Assembly: GCF_025961575.1 (NCBI RefSeq)
Contig: NZ_JAOQNX010000011.1
Coordinates: 62,001 to 126,000 of the forward strand
Direction: 5' to 3'
DNA length: 64,000 nucleotides
Source: Rhodoblastus acidophilus
GTDB lineage: Bacteria > Pseudomonadota > Alphaproteobacteria > Rhizobiales > Beijerinckiaceae
In this document: positions 48,998 to 58,857 of the stretch, in pieces
Layout of the letters: each line of letters starts with the position of its first letter
Numbering within the stretch: the first letter of the stretch is position 1
Position numbers and translations under genes: made by a program
The notes under the pieces: generated by a model
Told to the model about the DNA's origin: nothing
The model's input: only the letters and a program-made list of their open reading frames with translations
The model's database searches: none

Positions 48998-50407
48998 TTG
49001 AAACCTGCATCAGATCGCGCCGAATTCGCCGCCCGCGAGGCGAGCGAACCCAAAAAACTGTTCATCAAATCCTTCGGCTGCCAGATGAACGTCTACGATG
49101 CAACGCGCATGGCGGATGTTCTCGCACCGGAAGGCTATGAGGAGACGGCGCAGATCGAACAGGCGGACCTGATCGTCCTGAACACGTGCCATATCCGTGA
49201 AAAGGCCGCGGAAAAGGTGTTTTCGGAGCTGGGCAAGCTGCGTCAGCTCAAGGAAGAGCGCCAAGCCCGGGGGCAGTCGACGCGCATCGCAGTGGCCGGT
49301 TGCGTGGCGCAGGCCGAGGGATCGGAGATCCTGCGCAAGCAGCGCGCGGTCGATCTGGTCGTCGGCCCCCAAAACTATCATCGCCTGCCGGATCTGGTGC
49401 GCGAAAGTGTTTCTCAGCCCGTCGTCGACACGGAATTTCCCGTAGAGGACAAGTTCGACCACCTGACGGCGCCGAGCGACGAGAAAATCAGGGAGCGCGG
49501 CGTCTCGGCCTTCCTGACCGTACAGGAAGGCTGCGACAAGTTCTGCACCTTCTGTGTCGTGCCTTACACGCGCGGCGCTGAGATTTCGCGTCCGGCCGCG
49601 AAAATCGTCGCTGAAGCCGAAGTTTTGGCGCGCGCGGGCGTTCGTGAGATCACCTTGCTCGGCCAGAATGTCGACGCCTATCATGGAATGGGCGAGGATG
49701 GCGCGATCTGGTCGCTGGCGCGGCTGCTGAGGCGTCTGGCGCAAGTTGAAGGCATTTTGCGCCTGCGCTTCACCACCAGTCATCCCAATGACATGACCGA
49801 TGACCTGATCGAGGCTTTCGCGGACCTCCCCGCGCTGATGCCGTTTCTGCATCTTCCGGTTCAGTCGGGTTCGGACGCGATCCTTCAAGCTATGAATCGA
49901 CGCCACAGCGCCCAGGACTATGTCCGGCTCATCGAGAAAATCAGGCGCGCCCGCCCGGACCTGGCTTTGTCGTCCGACTTCATCGTCGGCTTTCCCGGCG
50001 AAACCGACGCCGATTTTCAGGCGACGCTCGATCTGATCTCGGAAGTGCGCTTTGCTTCTAGTTTTTCGTTCAAATATTCGCCACGGCCGGGCACGCCGGG
50101 CGCCGAACTCCCCGACCAGATTGACGAAGCGATCAAGACCGAACGCCTGTACCGCTTGCAGGAGCTGGTCGAACGCCAGCGTCAGCAGTTCAACGCCAGT
50201 CTCGTCGGCCAGATCACGCCGGTGCTGTTCGAGAAGCCAGGGCGGCACGAGGGGCAGGTGGCGGGCAAGTCGCCTTATTTGCAGCCGGTCCAGGTCGACG
50301 GACGCGTGGAATTGATCGGGCGGCAAGTTCCGGTCGAAATCGTCCGCTGCGGCTCCAACTCGCTGTTCGGGCGCCTTGTTGATCCTGGATCGGAAGGGGC
50401 GGCCTGA
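48998..50407 (+). CDS. miaB: tRNA-2-methylthio-N6-dimethylallyladenosine synthase MiaB
   Basis: A 469-residue radical SAM methylthiotransferase. The N-terminal UPF0004 domain has its three cluster cysteines in [29 protein letters not shown] and [14 protein letters not shown]; the radical SAM triad is in [19 protein letters not shown]; a TRAM domain closes the protein (about residues 380-455). It thiomethylates i6A37 of tRNAs. The start is taken as TTG 48998 ([17 protein letters not shown]). phoH begins two bases after its stop. Confidence 0.95.
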   Translation: MKPASDRAEFAAREASEPKKLFIKSFGCQMNVYDATRMADVLAPEGYEETAQIEQADLIVLNTCHIREKAAEKVFSELGKLRQLKEERQARGQSTRIAVAGCVAQAEGSEILRKQRAVDLVVGPQNYHRLPDLVRESVSQPVVDTEFPVEDKFDHLTAPSDEKIRERGVSAFLTVQEGCDKFCTFCVVPYTRGAEISRPAAKIVAEAEVLARAGVREITLLGQNVDAYHGMGEDGAIWSLARLLRRLAQVEGILRLRFTTSHPNDMTDDLIEAFADLPALMPFLHLPVQSGSDAILQAMNRRHSAQDYVRLIEKIRRARPDLALSSDFIVGFPGETDADFQATLDLISEVRFASSFSFKYSPRPGTPGAELPDQIDEAIKTERLYRLQELVERQRQQFNASLVGQITPVLFEKPGRHEGQVAGKSPYLQPVQVDGRVELIGRQVPVEIVRCGSNSLFGRLVDPGSEGAA

Positions 50408-50408
50408 C

Positions 50409-51434
50409 ATGGCGGGCTCCACCGACCGAAACGCCGATGCCGAACAGACTGTTTCGCTGGACGACAACCGCACGGCTTCGATGGTTTTCGGCCATTACGA
50501 TCAAAATCTGGCGCGGATCGAGCGGAGGTTGAACGTTTCCCTGAACGCCAACGGCAATCACGTCGTCATGAAGGGGCCGCCCGAAGCGGTCGGGCATGCG
50601 CGTCGCGTCCTGCAAATTCTTTTCGAGCGCGCTCGGGCCGGGCAGCCGGCGACTCTTGGCGATGTCGACGGCGCGATTGAAGAATGCGCCATGCAAGGCA
50701 GTCTCTTTCCCGGCGAAACACCGGCCTCGCGCTCCAATTTCGAGCAGGTCGCGACACGGAAGAAGGGCGTGCGCGCGCGCACGAGTTCGCAGGATTTTTA
50801 TATTCGCGAGCTGAAACGGCGCGAACTGGTGTTCGCCGCCGGCCCCGCCGGCACGGGCAAGACCTGGCTCGCGGTCGGTCATGCCGTTTCGCTGCTGGAG
50901 CAGGGCGCCGTCGAGCGCCTGATTCTGTCGCGTCCCGCCGTCGAGGCGGGCGAAAGGCTCGGCTTTCTTCCCGGGGACATGCGCGAAAAGGTCGATCCCT
51001 ACCTGCGTCCGATCTATGACGCCTTGCAGGACTTCATGGACGCCCGGATGGTCGAGCGTGGCATGCAGACGGGCATGATCGAGGTTGCGCCCTTGGCTTT
51101 CATGCGTGGCCGCACCTTGTCCAACGCCTGCATCCTGCTCGACGAGGCGCAAAATGCGACGACCATGCAGATGAAGATGTTCCTGACCCGGCTGGGCGAG
51201 GGGTCGCGCATGATCGTCACGGGCGATCCCAGCCAGACCGATCTGCCGACTGGGCAAAGGTCTGGATTGAGCGAGGCCATCGCGCTGCTGTCGGGCCTGG
51301 AAGGCGTCGGACACGTGACGTTCACGGAGGCGGACGTCGTCCGTCACGATTTGGTGCGACGCATCGTCGCAGCCTATGAATCGTCGGAGCGAAAGCCGAA
51401 GTCGGAGCGCGGCGCCAGGGACTTGTCGTCATGA
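50409..51434 (+). CDS. PhoH-like ATPase (YbeZ)
   Basis: A 341-residue protein. The N-terminal KH-like segment (residues about 30-75, RIERRLNVSLNANGNHVVMK) precedes a P-loop domain with VFAAGPAGTGKTWLAVGHAV, LSRPAVEAGERLGFLPGDM, ACILLDEAQNATTMQMKMFL and MIVTGDPSQTDLP. YbeZ works with YbeY in ribosome/RNA quality control; the exact reaction is unclear. Its stop overlaps the ybeY ATG by four bases (ATGA). ATG 50409 was chosen; the frame is open 11 codons further. Confidence 0.93.
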   Translation: MAGSTDRNADAEQTVSLDDNRTASMVFGHYDQNLARIERRLNVSLNANGNHVVMKGPPEAVGHARRVLQILFERARAGQPATLGDVDGAIEECAMQGSLFPGETPASRSNFEQVATRKKGVRARTSSQDFYIRELKRRELVFAAGPAGTGKTWLAVGHAVSLLEQGAVERLILSRPAVEAGERLGFLPGDMREKVDPYLRPIYDALQDFMDARMVERGMQTGMIEVAPLAFMRGRTLSNACILLDEAQNATTMQMKMFLTRLGEGSRMIVTGDPSQTDLPTGQRSGLSEAIALLSGLEGVGHVTFTEADVVRHDLVRRIVAAYESSERKPKSERGARDLSS

Positions 51435-51919
51435 CGCTTTCCATCGAGACCAGCGTCGCGTGCGAGAGTTGGGGCGCCCTCGCCGATCTGCATGCGCTCA
51501 TCGAAAAGTGCCTGACCGAGGCGCTCGCCGAAACGGGCGATGAGGTGCGCAATGGCGCTGAGGTCAGTTTGCTGCTCTGTGACGATGCGCGCATCCGCGT
51601 GCTCAACGCGCAGTTCCGAGGCATGGACAAACCGACGAACGTCCTGTCCTTTCCTGGACCTGAGCCCATCGAGACGGCGCATGTGCTTGGCGACATCGCC
51701 ATCGCCTATGAAACCGTGGCGCGCGAGGCCGAAGAACAGGGCAAGTCCTTGCCGCATCATTTTTGTCATATGGTTGTTCACGGCTTTCTCCATCTTCTCG
51801 GCTACGATCACGAAACCGATGACGAGGCTGAAGACATGGAGGCCAGCGAGGCCCGCGTGCTTCGGCGGATGGGGATCGCCGATCCCTATCGAGAAAACCA
51901 ACTCCCTGAAGGTCATTAG
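51431..51919 (+). CDS. ybeY: Endoribonuclease YbeY
   Basis: A 162-residue metal-dependent RNase for 16S rRNA 3' maturation and ribosome quality control. The zinc motif is HMVVHGFLHLLGYDHETDDE (HxxxHxxxxxH), preceded by LNAQFRGMDKPTNVLSFP and LGDIAIAYE. Position between phoH and the CorC-like gene is the conserved arrangement. Confidence 0.96.
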   Translation: MTLSIETSVACESWGALADLHALIEKCLTEALAETGDEVRNGAEVSLLLCDDARIRVLNAQFRGMDKPTNVLSFPGPEPIETAHVLGDIAIAYETVAREAEEQGKSLPHHFCHMVVHGFLHLLGYDHETDDEAEDMEASEARVLRRMGIADPYRENQLPEGH

Positions 51920-51921
51920 CC

Positions 51922-52926
51922 ATGGGCGCCCCGGAACGCGACAGCGAAGACTCCAATGTCGCCGAACGAAGTTCGAGCCGCGGATCGATCGTTGAACGCC
52001 TGCGCGCCTTGTTTGGCCTGTCGGGGGCGTCCATCCGCGACGACATTGAGGATGCGCTTGAGGATGACGCCGTCGCCGAGGACTTCACGCCTTACGAACG
52101 GGAGATGCTGAAGAACGTCCTGGCGCTGCACGACCTTAAAGTCAGCGACGTCATGGTGCCGCGTGCGGATATTGTTGCGATCTCCATTGAATCGCAATTG
52201 GCCGACGTTCTGGCCAGCTTTCGCACCGCCGGACATTCGCGTCTGCCGGTTCACGGTGAGACGCTCGACGATCCCCGCGGCATGGTACATATCCGCGACT
52301 TCGTCGATTTTGTCGCCTCATCCGCCGAGAAATCGATCTTGGCGCGCGGACAGCCGCAAGGCGACGATCCGCTTCCGGGGCCGCAATTTGTGCGCGTCGA
52401 TCTTTCCGTGCGGCTCGAGACCGCGGGAATCTTGCGTCCCGTTCTTTACGCGCCGCCTTCGATGCCGGCGCTCGACCTGCTGGTCAAGATGCAGGCGACA
52501 CGGACGCATATGGCTTTGGTCATCGACGAGTACGGCGGCACGGACGGTCTGGTGTCCATCGAAGATATCGTCGAGATGATCGTCGGCGACATCGAGGATG
52601 AACACGACCTCGACGAAAATCCGAAGATCGAGGCGGTGGCGTCGGGCGTCTATATCGCGGATGCGCGCGTGGGGCTCGAAGACGCTACGGAAATCACAGG
52701 GCTCGACCTGACCAAATTCGGCGAACAGGAAGAGGTCGATACGATCGGCGGATTGGCGACGGCTTTCGCGGGACGGGTTCCCATTCGCGGCGAGGTCGTG
52801 GTCAGTCCAGACAAGGCGTTCGAATTCGACGTCCTCGACGCCGATCCTCGCCGCCTGAAAAAGCTCAAAATCCGCGCCGTCGCGCGCGAGGCCGCGCGGA
52901 GCCAGAAGAGCGACGGAGAGGCGTGA
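51922..52926 (+). CDS. CorC/HlyC-type CBS-domain protein
   Basis: A 334-residue cytosolic protein with a pair of CBS domains (starting at VSDVMVPRADIVAISIESQL and at LLVKMQATRTHMALVIDEYG) and a C-terminal CorC_HlyC domain (TIGGLATAFAGRVPIRGEVV). The family is linked to magnesium/cobalt efflux, and in this gene order it lies next to lnt. No membrane domain is present. Two bases after ybeY; 71 bases before lnt. Confidence 0.9.
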   Translation: MGAPERDSEDSNVAERSSSRGSIVERLRALFGLSGASIRDDIEDALEDDAVAEDFTPYEREMLKNVLALHDLKVSDVMVPRADIVAISIESQLADVLASFRTAGHSRLPVHGETLDDPRGMVHIRDFVDFVASSAEKSILARGQPQGDDPLPGPQFVRVDLSVRLETAGILRPVLYAPPSMPALDLLVKMQATRTHMALVIDEYGGTDGLVSIEDIVEMIVGDIEDEHDLDENPKIEAVASGVYIADARVGLEDATEITGLDLTKFGEQEEVDTIGGLATAFAGRVPIRGEVVVSPDKAFEFDVLDADPRRLKKLKIRAVAREAARSQKSDGEA

Positions 52927-52997
52927 CGCGCTTTGGCGCGGCGCCAACCCTTCTGTAAAGTCGCAAGTGATTCGGTCCCTCGACGTCCAGGCGCGCA

Positions 52998-54566
52998 ATG
53001 CTTTTTCTTTCGCACAAGGTGATTCTGGCCGAAGGCTGGACGCGCCGTTTGATCGCTTTTTTCAGCGGCGCCATCGGCGTGCTGGCGCTGGCGCCGTTTT
53101 CCTTCTTTCCGGCCTTTTTTGTTCCCATGACGGTCGCCGTCTGGCTGATCGACGGCTCAGCCGGCGAGACGCGTTGGGCGGGCGTTCGCCGCGCCGCCGG
53201 CGCCGGCTGGTGGCTTGGCTTCGGCTATTTTGTCGCAGGCCTCTGGTGGCTTGGCGTCGCTTTCCTGACGGAGGCGGAGCGTTTCGCCTGGGCTCTGCCG
53301 CTGGGCGTGCTGGGTCTGCCTGCGGGGCTGGCGATCTTCACCAGTTTGGGGTTCGCGCTGGCGCGACTCATGTGGTCGCCGGGCGCGGCCCGCATCTTCG
53401 CCCTCGCGGCGGGATTGTCGGCCGCCGAATGGCTGCGTGGCCATGTCCTGACGGGGTTCCCCTGGAATGATTTTGGCATGGCGCTGGGCGGGAACCTGGT
53501 GTTCGCGCAAGCCGCGTCTGTCCTAGGGCTTTACGGACTGACAGTCTTGTCCGTCCTGCTTTTTGCCTCGCCGGCCTTGCTAGGCAAGGGCAGGTCCAGT
53601 TGGCGCGCGCTCGGTCTTTTCCTGCTCGGATTCGTGATCCTGGCGCTCTATGGCGTTGTGAGGCTGCAGGACAAGACCGAATTCGTGAAGGGCGTCAAGC
53701 TGCGGATTGTTCAGGCGAATGTCGCGAATGACGAATTTCGCGCCGATCGCAGGTCCGAACTGTTGGATCGCTATCTGAGACTGTCGGACCGCGCCACCTC
53801 TCCGCAGACGACGGGGGTGTCGGACGTTACGCATGTCGTTTGGTCGGAGTCCGTCTTCCCCTTCATTCTGTCCCGCGACCCCGTTTCCCTTTCTGTGATC
53901 GGGTCCCGCATGCAGAACGCCGTGCTGTTCACCGGCGCCGCACGGGCGCAAGTCGAGGGAAGCCATACGAAATATTTCAATTCGCTGGCTGTCATTCAGC
54001 GCGGCGAGATCAAGGAATATTTCGACAAGATGCATTTGACGCCCTTCGGCGAATATATGCCCTTTGCCGACCTGCTGGCCCGCGTGGGCTTGACCCAGTT
54101 CGTCTGGAGCCCGGGCGCGTTCGATGCGGGCGAATATGCGCGTCTTCTTGTCGCCCCCGGATTGCCTCCGGTTTTCCCATTGATTTGCTATGAAGCAATA
54201 TTTCCAGAAGAAGTCGCCAAACACCTGTCGGAAGCCAGCGCGCGGCCCGGTCTTATGCTAAACGTCACAAATGACGGCTGGTTCGGCGTCACGACCGGAC
54301 CCTATCAGCATTTGTCGCAGGCGCGCCTGCGTGCGGTCGAACAGGGATTGCCCATGGTCCGATCCGCAAATACGGGGGTCTCCGCGATTATTGATCCATT
54401 CGGACGAATCCTGAACTCCACTTCGCTGGGAATTGAAGCCATACTGGACGGAAGCTTGCCCAAAGCGCTTCCGGAGACCTATTACTCGCAACATTGGCGA
54501 CTTGCGCCCGCTGTTGCATGGCTGATTGTTCTGCTCGTCGCCTTAATTCGTCCAAGGAACATTTGA
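52998..54566 (+). CDS. lnt: Apolipoprotein N-acyltransferase Lnt
   Basis: A 522-residue inner-membrane enzyme adding the third acyl chain to lipoproteins. The N-terminal half has about six membrane helices; the periplasmic nitrilase-like domain carries the catalytic Glu (region PFGEYMPFADLLARVG), Lys (YFDKMHLTPFGEY) and Cys (VFPLICYEAIFPEE), and one helix anchors the C-terminus (AVAWLIVLLVALIRP). Next to the CorC-like gene as in most proteobacteria. Confidence 0.95.
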   Translation: MLFLSHKVILAEGWTRRLIAFFSGAIGVLALAPFSFFPAFFVPMTVAVWLIDGSAGETRWAGVRRAAGAGWWLGFGYFVAGLWWLGVAFLTEAERFAWALPLGVLGLPAGLAIFTSLGFALARLMWSPGAARIFALAAGLSAAEWLRGHVLTGFPWNDFGMALGGNLVFAQAASVLGLYGLTVLSVLLFASPALLGKGRSSWRALGLFLLGFVILALYGVVRLQDKTEFVKGVKLRIVQANVANDEFRADRRSELLDRYLRLSDRATSPQTTGVSDVTHVVWSESVFPFILSRDPVSLSVIGSRMQNAVLFTGAARAQVEGSHTKYFNSLAVIQRGEIKEYFDKMHLTPFGEYMPFADLLARVGLTQFVWSPGAFDAGEYARLLVAPGLPPVFPLICYEAIFPEEVAKHLSEASARPGLMLNVTNDGWFGVTTGPYQHLSQARLRAVEQGLPMVRSANTGVSAIIDPFGRILNSTSLGIEAILDGSLPKALPETYYSQHWRLAPAVAWLIVLLVALIRPRNI

Positions 54567-54620
54567 CTTTAGGTAAACTATTGTCGCAAATAGGGCCAAA
54601 CGCTAGGACGGAAAAACGCC

Positions 54621-55034
54621 GTGACCAAAGTCCCTAATCCAATCGATCGTCACGTTGGGGCGCGCGTGCGCATGCGGCGGATGATGATCGGCATGAGCCA
54701 GGAAAGGCTGGGCGAAGCCCTGGGCCTGACCTTTCAGCAGGTGCAAAAATACGAAAAGGGCACCAATCGGATCAGCGCAAGCCGGCTACAGCAAATCTCT
54801 GAAACCTTGAACATACCGCTCGCCTATTTCTTCAAGGGCGCTCCTGTTGCGGAAGGCGCCGCGGTCAATGGCGGTTTCGCCGAGAGCGCTCCCGAGGAAG
54901 GATACGCCAGCGATTTCGTGATGACGGCCGAGGGCCTCAGTCTCAACCGCGCTTTCGCGCGCATCACCGATCCAAAGGTTCGTAAGCGCATCGTCGATCT
55001 CATCGTGGCGCTCGCCGAGGGCGATAACGCCTGA
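54621..55034 (+). CDS. XRE-family HTH regulator upstream of metK
   Basis: A 137-residue protein beginning at GTG 54621. The HTH is MSQERLGEALGLTFQQVQKY followed by EKGTNRISASRLQQISETL, very like the alphaproteobacterial regulators encoded beside metK. The C-terminal part (SLNRAFARITDPKVRKRIVD) is conserved in that subgroup. Regulation of metK or of lnt is possible from position only. TTGACT at 54563 might be its -35 box, but no good -10 follows. Confidence 0.85.
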   Translation: MTKVPNPIDRHVGARVRMRRMMIGMSQERLGEALGLTFQQVQKYEKGTNRISASRLQQISETLNIPLAYFFKGAPVAEGAAVNGGFAESAPEEGYASDFVMTAEGLSLNRAFARITDPKVRKRIVDLIVALAEGDNA

Positions 55035-55080
55035 TCGCCGCCCGCCTGTTCGTTTTATCGAACGAAAGCGTGGCAAAGGC

Positions 55081-55108
55081 TTGACGAAACGAACGCATCC
55101 CCTATAAC
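55081..55108 (+). promoter_or_regulatory. Sigma-70-like promoter of metK
   Basis: TTGACG (55081-55086), a 16-base spacer and TATAAC (55103-55108) are close to consensus. Transcription would start near 55115, leaving a leader of about 100 bases before the metK GTG. Confidence 0.6.
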
Positions 55109-55114
55109 GACAGT

Positions 55115-55217
55115 GGGTTTCTGGCTTCGTCCCGGCGCTTGCGGGTTGACCCGACGAGAGCGACGAGCATTCCGGCAACCAGCTCAAGACTGGTCTTGCG
55201 TATGATGGAGATGAGTT
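55115..55217 (+). other. Structured-looking metK leader
   Basis: The leader contains a short inverted repeat (CCAG-CTCAAGA-CTGG, about 55179-55193) and GGGTTGACCC (about 55143-55152), and it is GC-rich. I could not match it to the consensus of SAM-I, SAM-II, SAM/SAH or SAH riboswitches. A SAM-responsive element is possible because metK makes SAM, but nothing in the sequence proves it. Confidence 0.3.
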
Positions 55218-56414
55218 GTGGCGCGCAGCGATTATCTGTTCACCAGTGAATCCGTTTCTGAAGGGCATCCTGACAAGGTCGCGGATCGTATTTCTGACGA
55301 AGTAGTTGACTTGTTCTATAGGGAAGGCGCCAAGGCTGGCATCGATCCGTACCAGATTCGCGTGGCCGCCGAGACCCTTGTCACGACCAATCGCGTCGTC
55401 ATCGCCGGTGAGGTTCGCGGTCCGCAGTTGACCCACGCCCAGATCGAGACCGTCGCCCGCGAGGCCATCAAGGACATTGGCTACGAGCAGGCCGGCTTCC
55501 ATTGGAAGAATGCCCAGGTGGAAATCCTCCTGCACGCTCAGTCGGCCGATATCGCCCAGGGCGTCGACGCCGCCGGCAACAAGGACGAAGGCGCTGGCGA
55601 CCAGGGCATCATGTTCGGTTATGCGACCAACGAGACCGAGTCGCTGATGCCGGCGCCGCTGCATTATTCGCATAAAATCCTTGAAGTTCTCGCCAAGGCG
55701 CGCAAGTCCAAGGACGGCGAAGCCGCCAAGCTCGGCCCGGACGCCAAAAGCCAGGTGACGGTGAAATATGTCGCCGGCAAGCCCGTCGGCGTCACGCAGA
55801 TCGTGCTGTCGACCCAGCATGTCGATGAGAGCCTGACCTCCGAGGATGTGCGCCGGATCGTCGAACCCTATATCCTGTCCGTGCTGCCCAAGGGCTGGGT
55901 CACCGACGCCACCGTTTGGCACGTCAACCCGACCGGCAAGTTCGTCATTGGCGGTCCCGACGGCGACACCGGCCTCACTGGCCGCAAGATCATCGTCGAC
56001 ACTTACGGCGGCGCTGCGCCGCACGGCGGCGGCGCCTTCTCGGGCAAGGACCCGACCAAGGTCGACCGCTCCGCCGCCTATGCCGCCCGCTATCTGGCGA
56101 AAAATGTCGTCGCGGCCGGCCTCGCCGATCGCGTGACCATTCAGCTCGCCTATGCGATTGGCGTCGCGGAACCGCTGTCGATCTATGTCGACGCCCATGG
56201 CACCGCCAAGGTCGACGAAGCCAAGCTCGAAGAGGTGCTGTTCAAGATCGTTCGCCTGTCGCCGCGCGGCATTCGCGAGCATCTCCAGCTGAACAAGCCA
56301 ATCTATGCGCGCACCGCGGCTTACGGCCATTTTGGCCGCCAGCCCGACGCCGACGGCGGTTTCGCCTGGGAAAAGACCGACCTCGTCGACAAGCTCAAGG
56401 CGCATTTCGCCTGA
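55218..56414 (+). CDS. metK: S-adenosylmethionine synthetase
   Basis: A 398-residue enzyme making SAM from methionine and ATP. Motifs: [20 protein letters not shown], the hexapeptide GAGDQG in [15 protein letters not shown], and the P-loop-like [22 protein letters not shown] 55218 begins [16 protein letters not shown], matching other MetK N-termini. The downstream trmB starts 15 bases later, so the pair may be co-transcribed. Confidence 0.97.
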   Translation: MARSDYLFTSESVSEGHPDKVADRISDEVVDLFYREGAKAGIDPYQIRVAAETLVTTNRVVIAGEVRGPQLTHAQIETVAREAIKDIGYEQAGFHWKNAQVEILLHAQSADIAQGVDAAGNKDEGAGDQGIMFGYATNETESLMPAPLHYSHKILEVLAKARKSKDGEAAKLGPDAKSQVTVKYVAGKPVGVTQIVLSTQHVDESLTSEDVRRIVEPYILSVLPKGWVTDATVWHVNPTGKFVIGGPDGDTGLTGRKIIVDTYGGAAPHGGGAFSGKDPTKVDRSAAYAARYLAKNVVAAGLADRVTIQLAYAIGVAEPLSIYVDAHGTAKVDEAKLEEVLFKIVRLSPRGIREHLQLNKPIYARTAAYGHFGRQPDADGGFAWEKTDLVDKLKAHFA

Positions 56415-56428
56415 ACCCAGAGCACAGC

Positions 56429-57121
56429 GTGAGCGATACGTTCGCACGCCGCGAGTCCGCGTTTTTTGGGCGCCGCAAGGGCAAGACCTTGCGCGCCCAT
56501 CAAGCGGGCTTGATGGAAACCTTGCTGCCGAAAGTTCAGGTCGATCTTTCGGCGCCGCTCTCCGAGCCGGCCGCGCTTTTCGCCAGCCGGCCCGACGATC
56601 TCCGGCTCGAGGTGGGCTTCGGCGGCGGCGAACATCTCGCCGCCGACGCTTCATCCCATCCGAACCGCGGGTATTTCGGTTGCGAGCCGTTCGTGAACGG
56701 CGTGGCCAAGCTGATGGCGCAGATTGACGCGCAGGACTTGCGCAACATTCGCGTTCACCCCGGCGACGCCGGAGACTTGATCGACGCGTTGCCAGAGGCC
56801 TGCCTGTCCGGCGTCTGCATCCTCTATCCCGATCCCTGGCCGAAACGGCGGCACAAGGAGCGGCGTTTCGTTTCCGATCGCATGCTGGCCCGGCTCGCGC
56901 GCGTGATGCGCTCTGGCGCCGAATTGCGTTTCGCCTCGGATATCGATGATTACGTCGGCTGGACGCTCGCGCGCGTGTTGCGTTCGCCGGATTTCATCTG
57001 GCCGGCCACGAGCGAGGCCGAATGGCTCGCGCCTTACGCCGACTGGCCGGGCACGCGCTACGAAGCCAAGGCGCTGCGGGAAGGCCGCACGCCGGTTTAC
57101 CTGACTTTCATTCGGCGCTGA
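56429..57121 (+). CDS. trmB: tRNA (guanine-N7)-methyltransferase TrmB
   Basis: A 230-residue SAM methyltransferase modifying G46 of tRNA. GTG 56429 gives MSDTFARRESAFFGRRKGKT; the SAM site is LRLEVGFGGGEHLA and the signature ILYPDPWPKRRHKERRF is present. Its last 14 bases overlap the end of the convergent YgjP-like gene. metK-trmB adjacency is typical for the order; rimP/nusA, which usually come next, are absent. Confidence 0.95.
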   Translation: MSDTFARRESAFFGRRKGKTLRAHQAGLMETLLPKVQVDLSAPLSEPAALFASRPDDLRLEVGFGGGEHLAADASSHPNRGYFGCEPFVNGVAKLMAQIDAQDLRNIRVHPGDAGDLIDALPEACLSGVCILYPDPWPKRRHKERRFVSDRMLARLARVMRSGAELRFASDIDDYVGWTLARVLRSPDFIWPATSEAEWLAPYADWPGTRYEAKALREGRTPVYLTFIRR

Positions 57122-57893
57122 CGCTTCGGCCTTTTCGGCCGTAGCGATGCAATTGTGCGCCATAAAGCTTGAGCCACGCCTCCGCCTTGGCCGTCGCGGG
57201 GCACAGGCTCTTAGTCAGGTCCCAAAAATCGTCCGAATGGTTGTGATGGCGCAGATGCGCCATTTCGTGCGCGACCAGATAGTCGAGCACAAAGGGGGGC
57301 GCCAGGATGAGGCGCCAGGAAAAATTCAGCGCGCCCCTTGCTGAACAGGAGCCCCAGCGACTCGTCGTGTCCTTCAGGGTGATTGAAATCGGCGCGCGTC
57401 CCACCTTCGCGGCATGGCGGCGCGCGGCCTCTTCGATATCGCGGCGCGCTTCGCGTCGGAAGAAATCGGTAATGCGCCGTTCGAAATGCGCGGGATCGCC
57501 GCTGACGCAAATCGCCGCTGGCTTTTGCAAGTCGTCGATCCAGACGGGGCCGGCCTTGCTTGCGCCAGGGCGCGCCTGGACGGAATGAACCAGCGCATGC
57601 GGCGCGCCTCGGAACGGGACTTCCGCCCCGGGCGCAAACAACTGGCGCTCCGGGAGCCGCGCCATGCGATGTGCGATCCATTCCGCGTGGCGATGCGCAA
57701 AACCCTCGGCGTCCCGCTGGTTTGAGCGCGCTGGAATCGTCAGGACCACATCCTGTGTCGCGGCGCGCACGCGCAAGGTGAAGCGACGGGCCGACGCCAG
57801 ACGCTTGATTTCGACCCGAAAACTTCGCCCCTCATGAGCGACGACCACCTCGTCGGCGGGTCTGGCGCGGAGCCCGAATTTGAGGTTCAGCAT
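57108..57893 (-). CDS. YgjP-like metal-dependent hydrolase (M48-related, SprT-like)
   Basis: A 261-residue protein with the zinc-peptidase motif LVAHEMAHLRHHNHSDDFWD (HExxH) and the upstream ITLKDTTSRWGSCSARGALN, the two marks of the YgjP/DUF45 family. E. coli YgjP has been described as a phosphohydrolase/metalloprotein, so the reaction is uncertain. No signal peptide, so likely cytosolic. Convergent overlap with trmB, and 28 bases downstream of mutM. Confidence 0.88.
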   Translation of the reverse strand: MLNLKFGLRARPADEVVVAHEGRSFRVEIKRLASARRFTLRVRAATQDVVLTIPARSNQRDAEGFAHRHAEWIAHRMARLPERQLFAPGAEVPFRGAPHALVHSVQARPGASKAGPVWIDDLQKPAAICVSGDPAHFERRITDFFRREARRDIEEAARRHAAKVGRAPISITLKDTTSRWGSCSARGALNFSWRLILAPPFVLDYLVAHEMAHLRHHNHSDDFWDLTKSLCPATAKAEAWLKLYGAQLHRYGRKGRSVSAE

Positions 57894-57921
57894 GGGCGAC
57901 GAATTTCAAGTCCGGATAGCG

Positions 57922-58770
57922 TCAGCTTTGGCAGTTTGGACAATAGAATGTCGATCGCCCGTTTTGCGTGCGCCGGGTGATCGTCCCTTGGCAGGCGCGA
58001 CTCACACAAGCCTGACCTTCGCGATCATAGACTCGAAAATTGTGTTGAAAATAGCCCAGCGACCCATCGGCTTGCCGGTGATCGCGCAAGGACGAGCCGC
58101 CCGCCTCGATCGCCTCTTGCAACACCTGCCGCACCGCGCGCGCGAGGGTGTCGCTCGCCTTTTCCGTCAGGCTTCCCGCAGGCCGCATCGGCGAGAGTTT
58201 GGCACGGTGCAAGGCTTCGCAGACGTAAATATTCCCAAGGCCCGCGATGTTGCGTTGGTCGAGCAAGGCCGATTTCAGTGGGGCCGATTTTCCGGCGAAG
58301 AGCTGGTTCAGGGATTCGCCGCTGAAATCGTTGGAGAGCGGTTCGACGCCAAGGCCGACGAAATAGGGATGGTCGGCAAGTTCGCTGCTCTGAGCCAAGG
58401 TCATGAACCCGAAGCGACGGGGATCATTGTAGATCATGACCCCGGTCTCGAGCGAGAAGGCGACGTGGTCATGCGCGGGGTTCTTGCTGCGCGGGAATTT
58501 GAACGTCCCCACCGTCCCCGCCTCAAGCCGAAACGAGCCGCTCATGCCGAGATGGGCGACAAGGACCTGTTCGTCGTCGAGATGGGCCAGCAGATATTTG
58601 GCGCGGCGGTTGAGCGCGACAATGCGTCGCCCCTCCAGGCGCGTCGAAAAATTCTCGGGAAAGGGAAACCGCAAATCCTTGCGGCGCAAGTCGACCTGCA
58701 GAATGCGCGAACCCACCAGAAACGGCGCCAGCCCCTGGCGCACTGTTTCAACCTCCGGCAGTTCAGGCAT
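57922..58770 (-). CDS. mutM: Formamidopyrimidine-DNA glycosylase MutM (Fpg)
   Basis: A 282-residue bifunctional glycosylase/AP-lyase for 8-oxoguanine. It starts [14 protein letters not shown] with catalytic Pro2 and Glu3; the H2TH region [20 protein letters not shown] and the C-terminal zinc finger ([16 protein letters not shown] ... FYCPNCQS, with a Cys-x4-Cys first pair) are present. Divergent from ubiE across about 87 bases, as in many alphaproteobacteria. Confidence 0.96.
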   Translation of the reverse strand: MPELPEVETVRQGLAPFLVGSRILQVDLRRKDLRFPFPENFSTRLEGRRIVALNRRAKYLLAHLDDEQVLVAHLGMSGSFRLEAGTVGTFKFPRSKNPAHDHVAFSLETGVMIYNDPRRFGFMTLAQSSELADHPYFVGLGVEPLSNDFSGESLNQLFAGKSAPLKSALLDQRNIAGLGNIYVCEALHRAKLSPMRPAGSLTEKASDTLARAVRQVLQEAIEAGGSSLRDHRQADGSLGYFQHNFRVYDREGQACVSRACQGTITRRTQNGRSTFYCPNCQS

Positions 58771-58857
58771 CTCTTTCCCTTCAGTTTACGAGACAAACAG
58801 AATAAATAGCCAGTCAGCAAAGGGCGCGCTATGGTCCGGCGCGCAGAAGAGGTTCCC

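Noticed and set aside
49010-50473. A 487-codon minus-strand frame opposite miaB
   Set aside because: Antisense shadow; miaB carries all its cysteine motifs on the plus strand.
55115-55217. SAM-II or SAM/SAH riboswitch call for the metK leader
   Set aside because: The conserved pseudoknot core of these classes could not be found by eye, so only a leader is annotated.
54786-56654. A 622-codon open frame on the minus strand opposite xre/metK
   Set aside because: It is antisense to metK, whose protein is conserved end to end; the frame stays open because of high GC third positions and has no recognisable domain.
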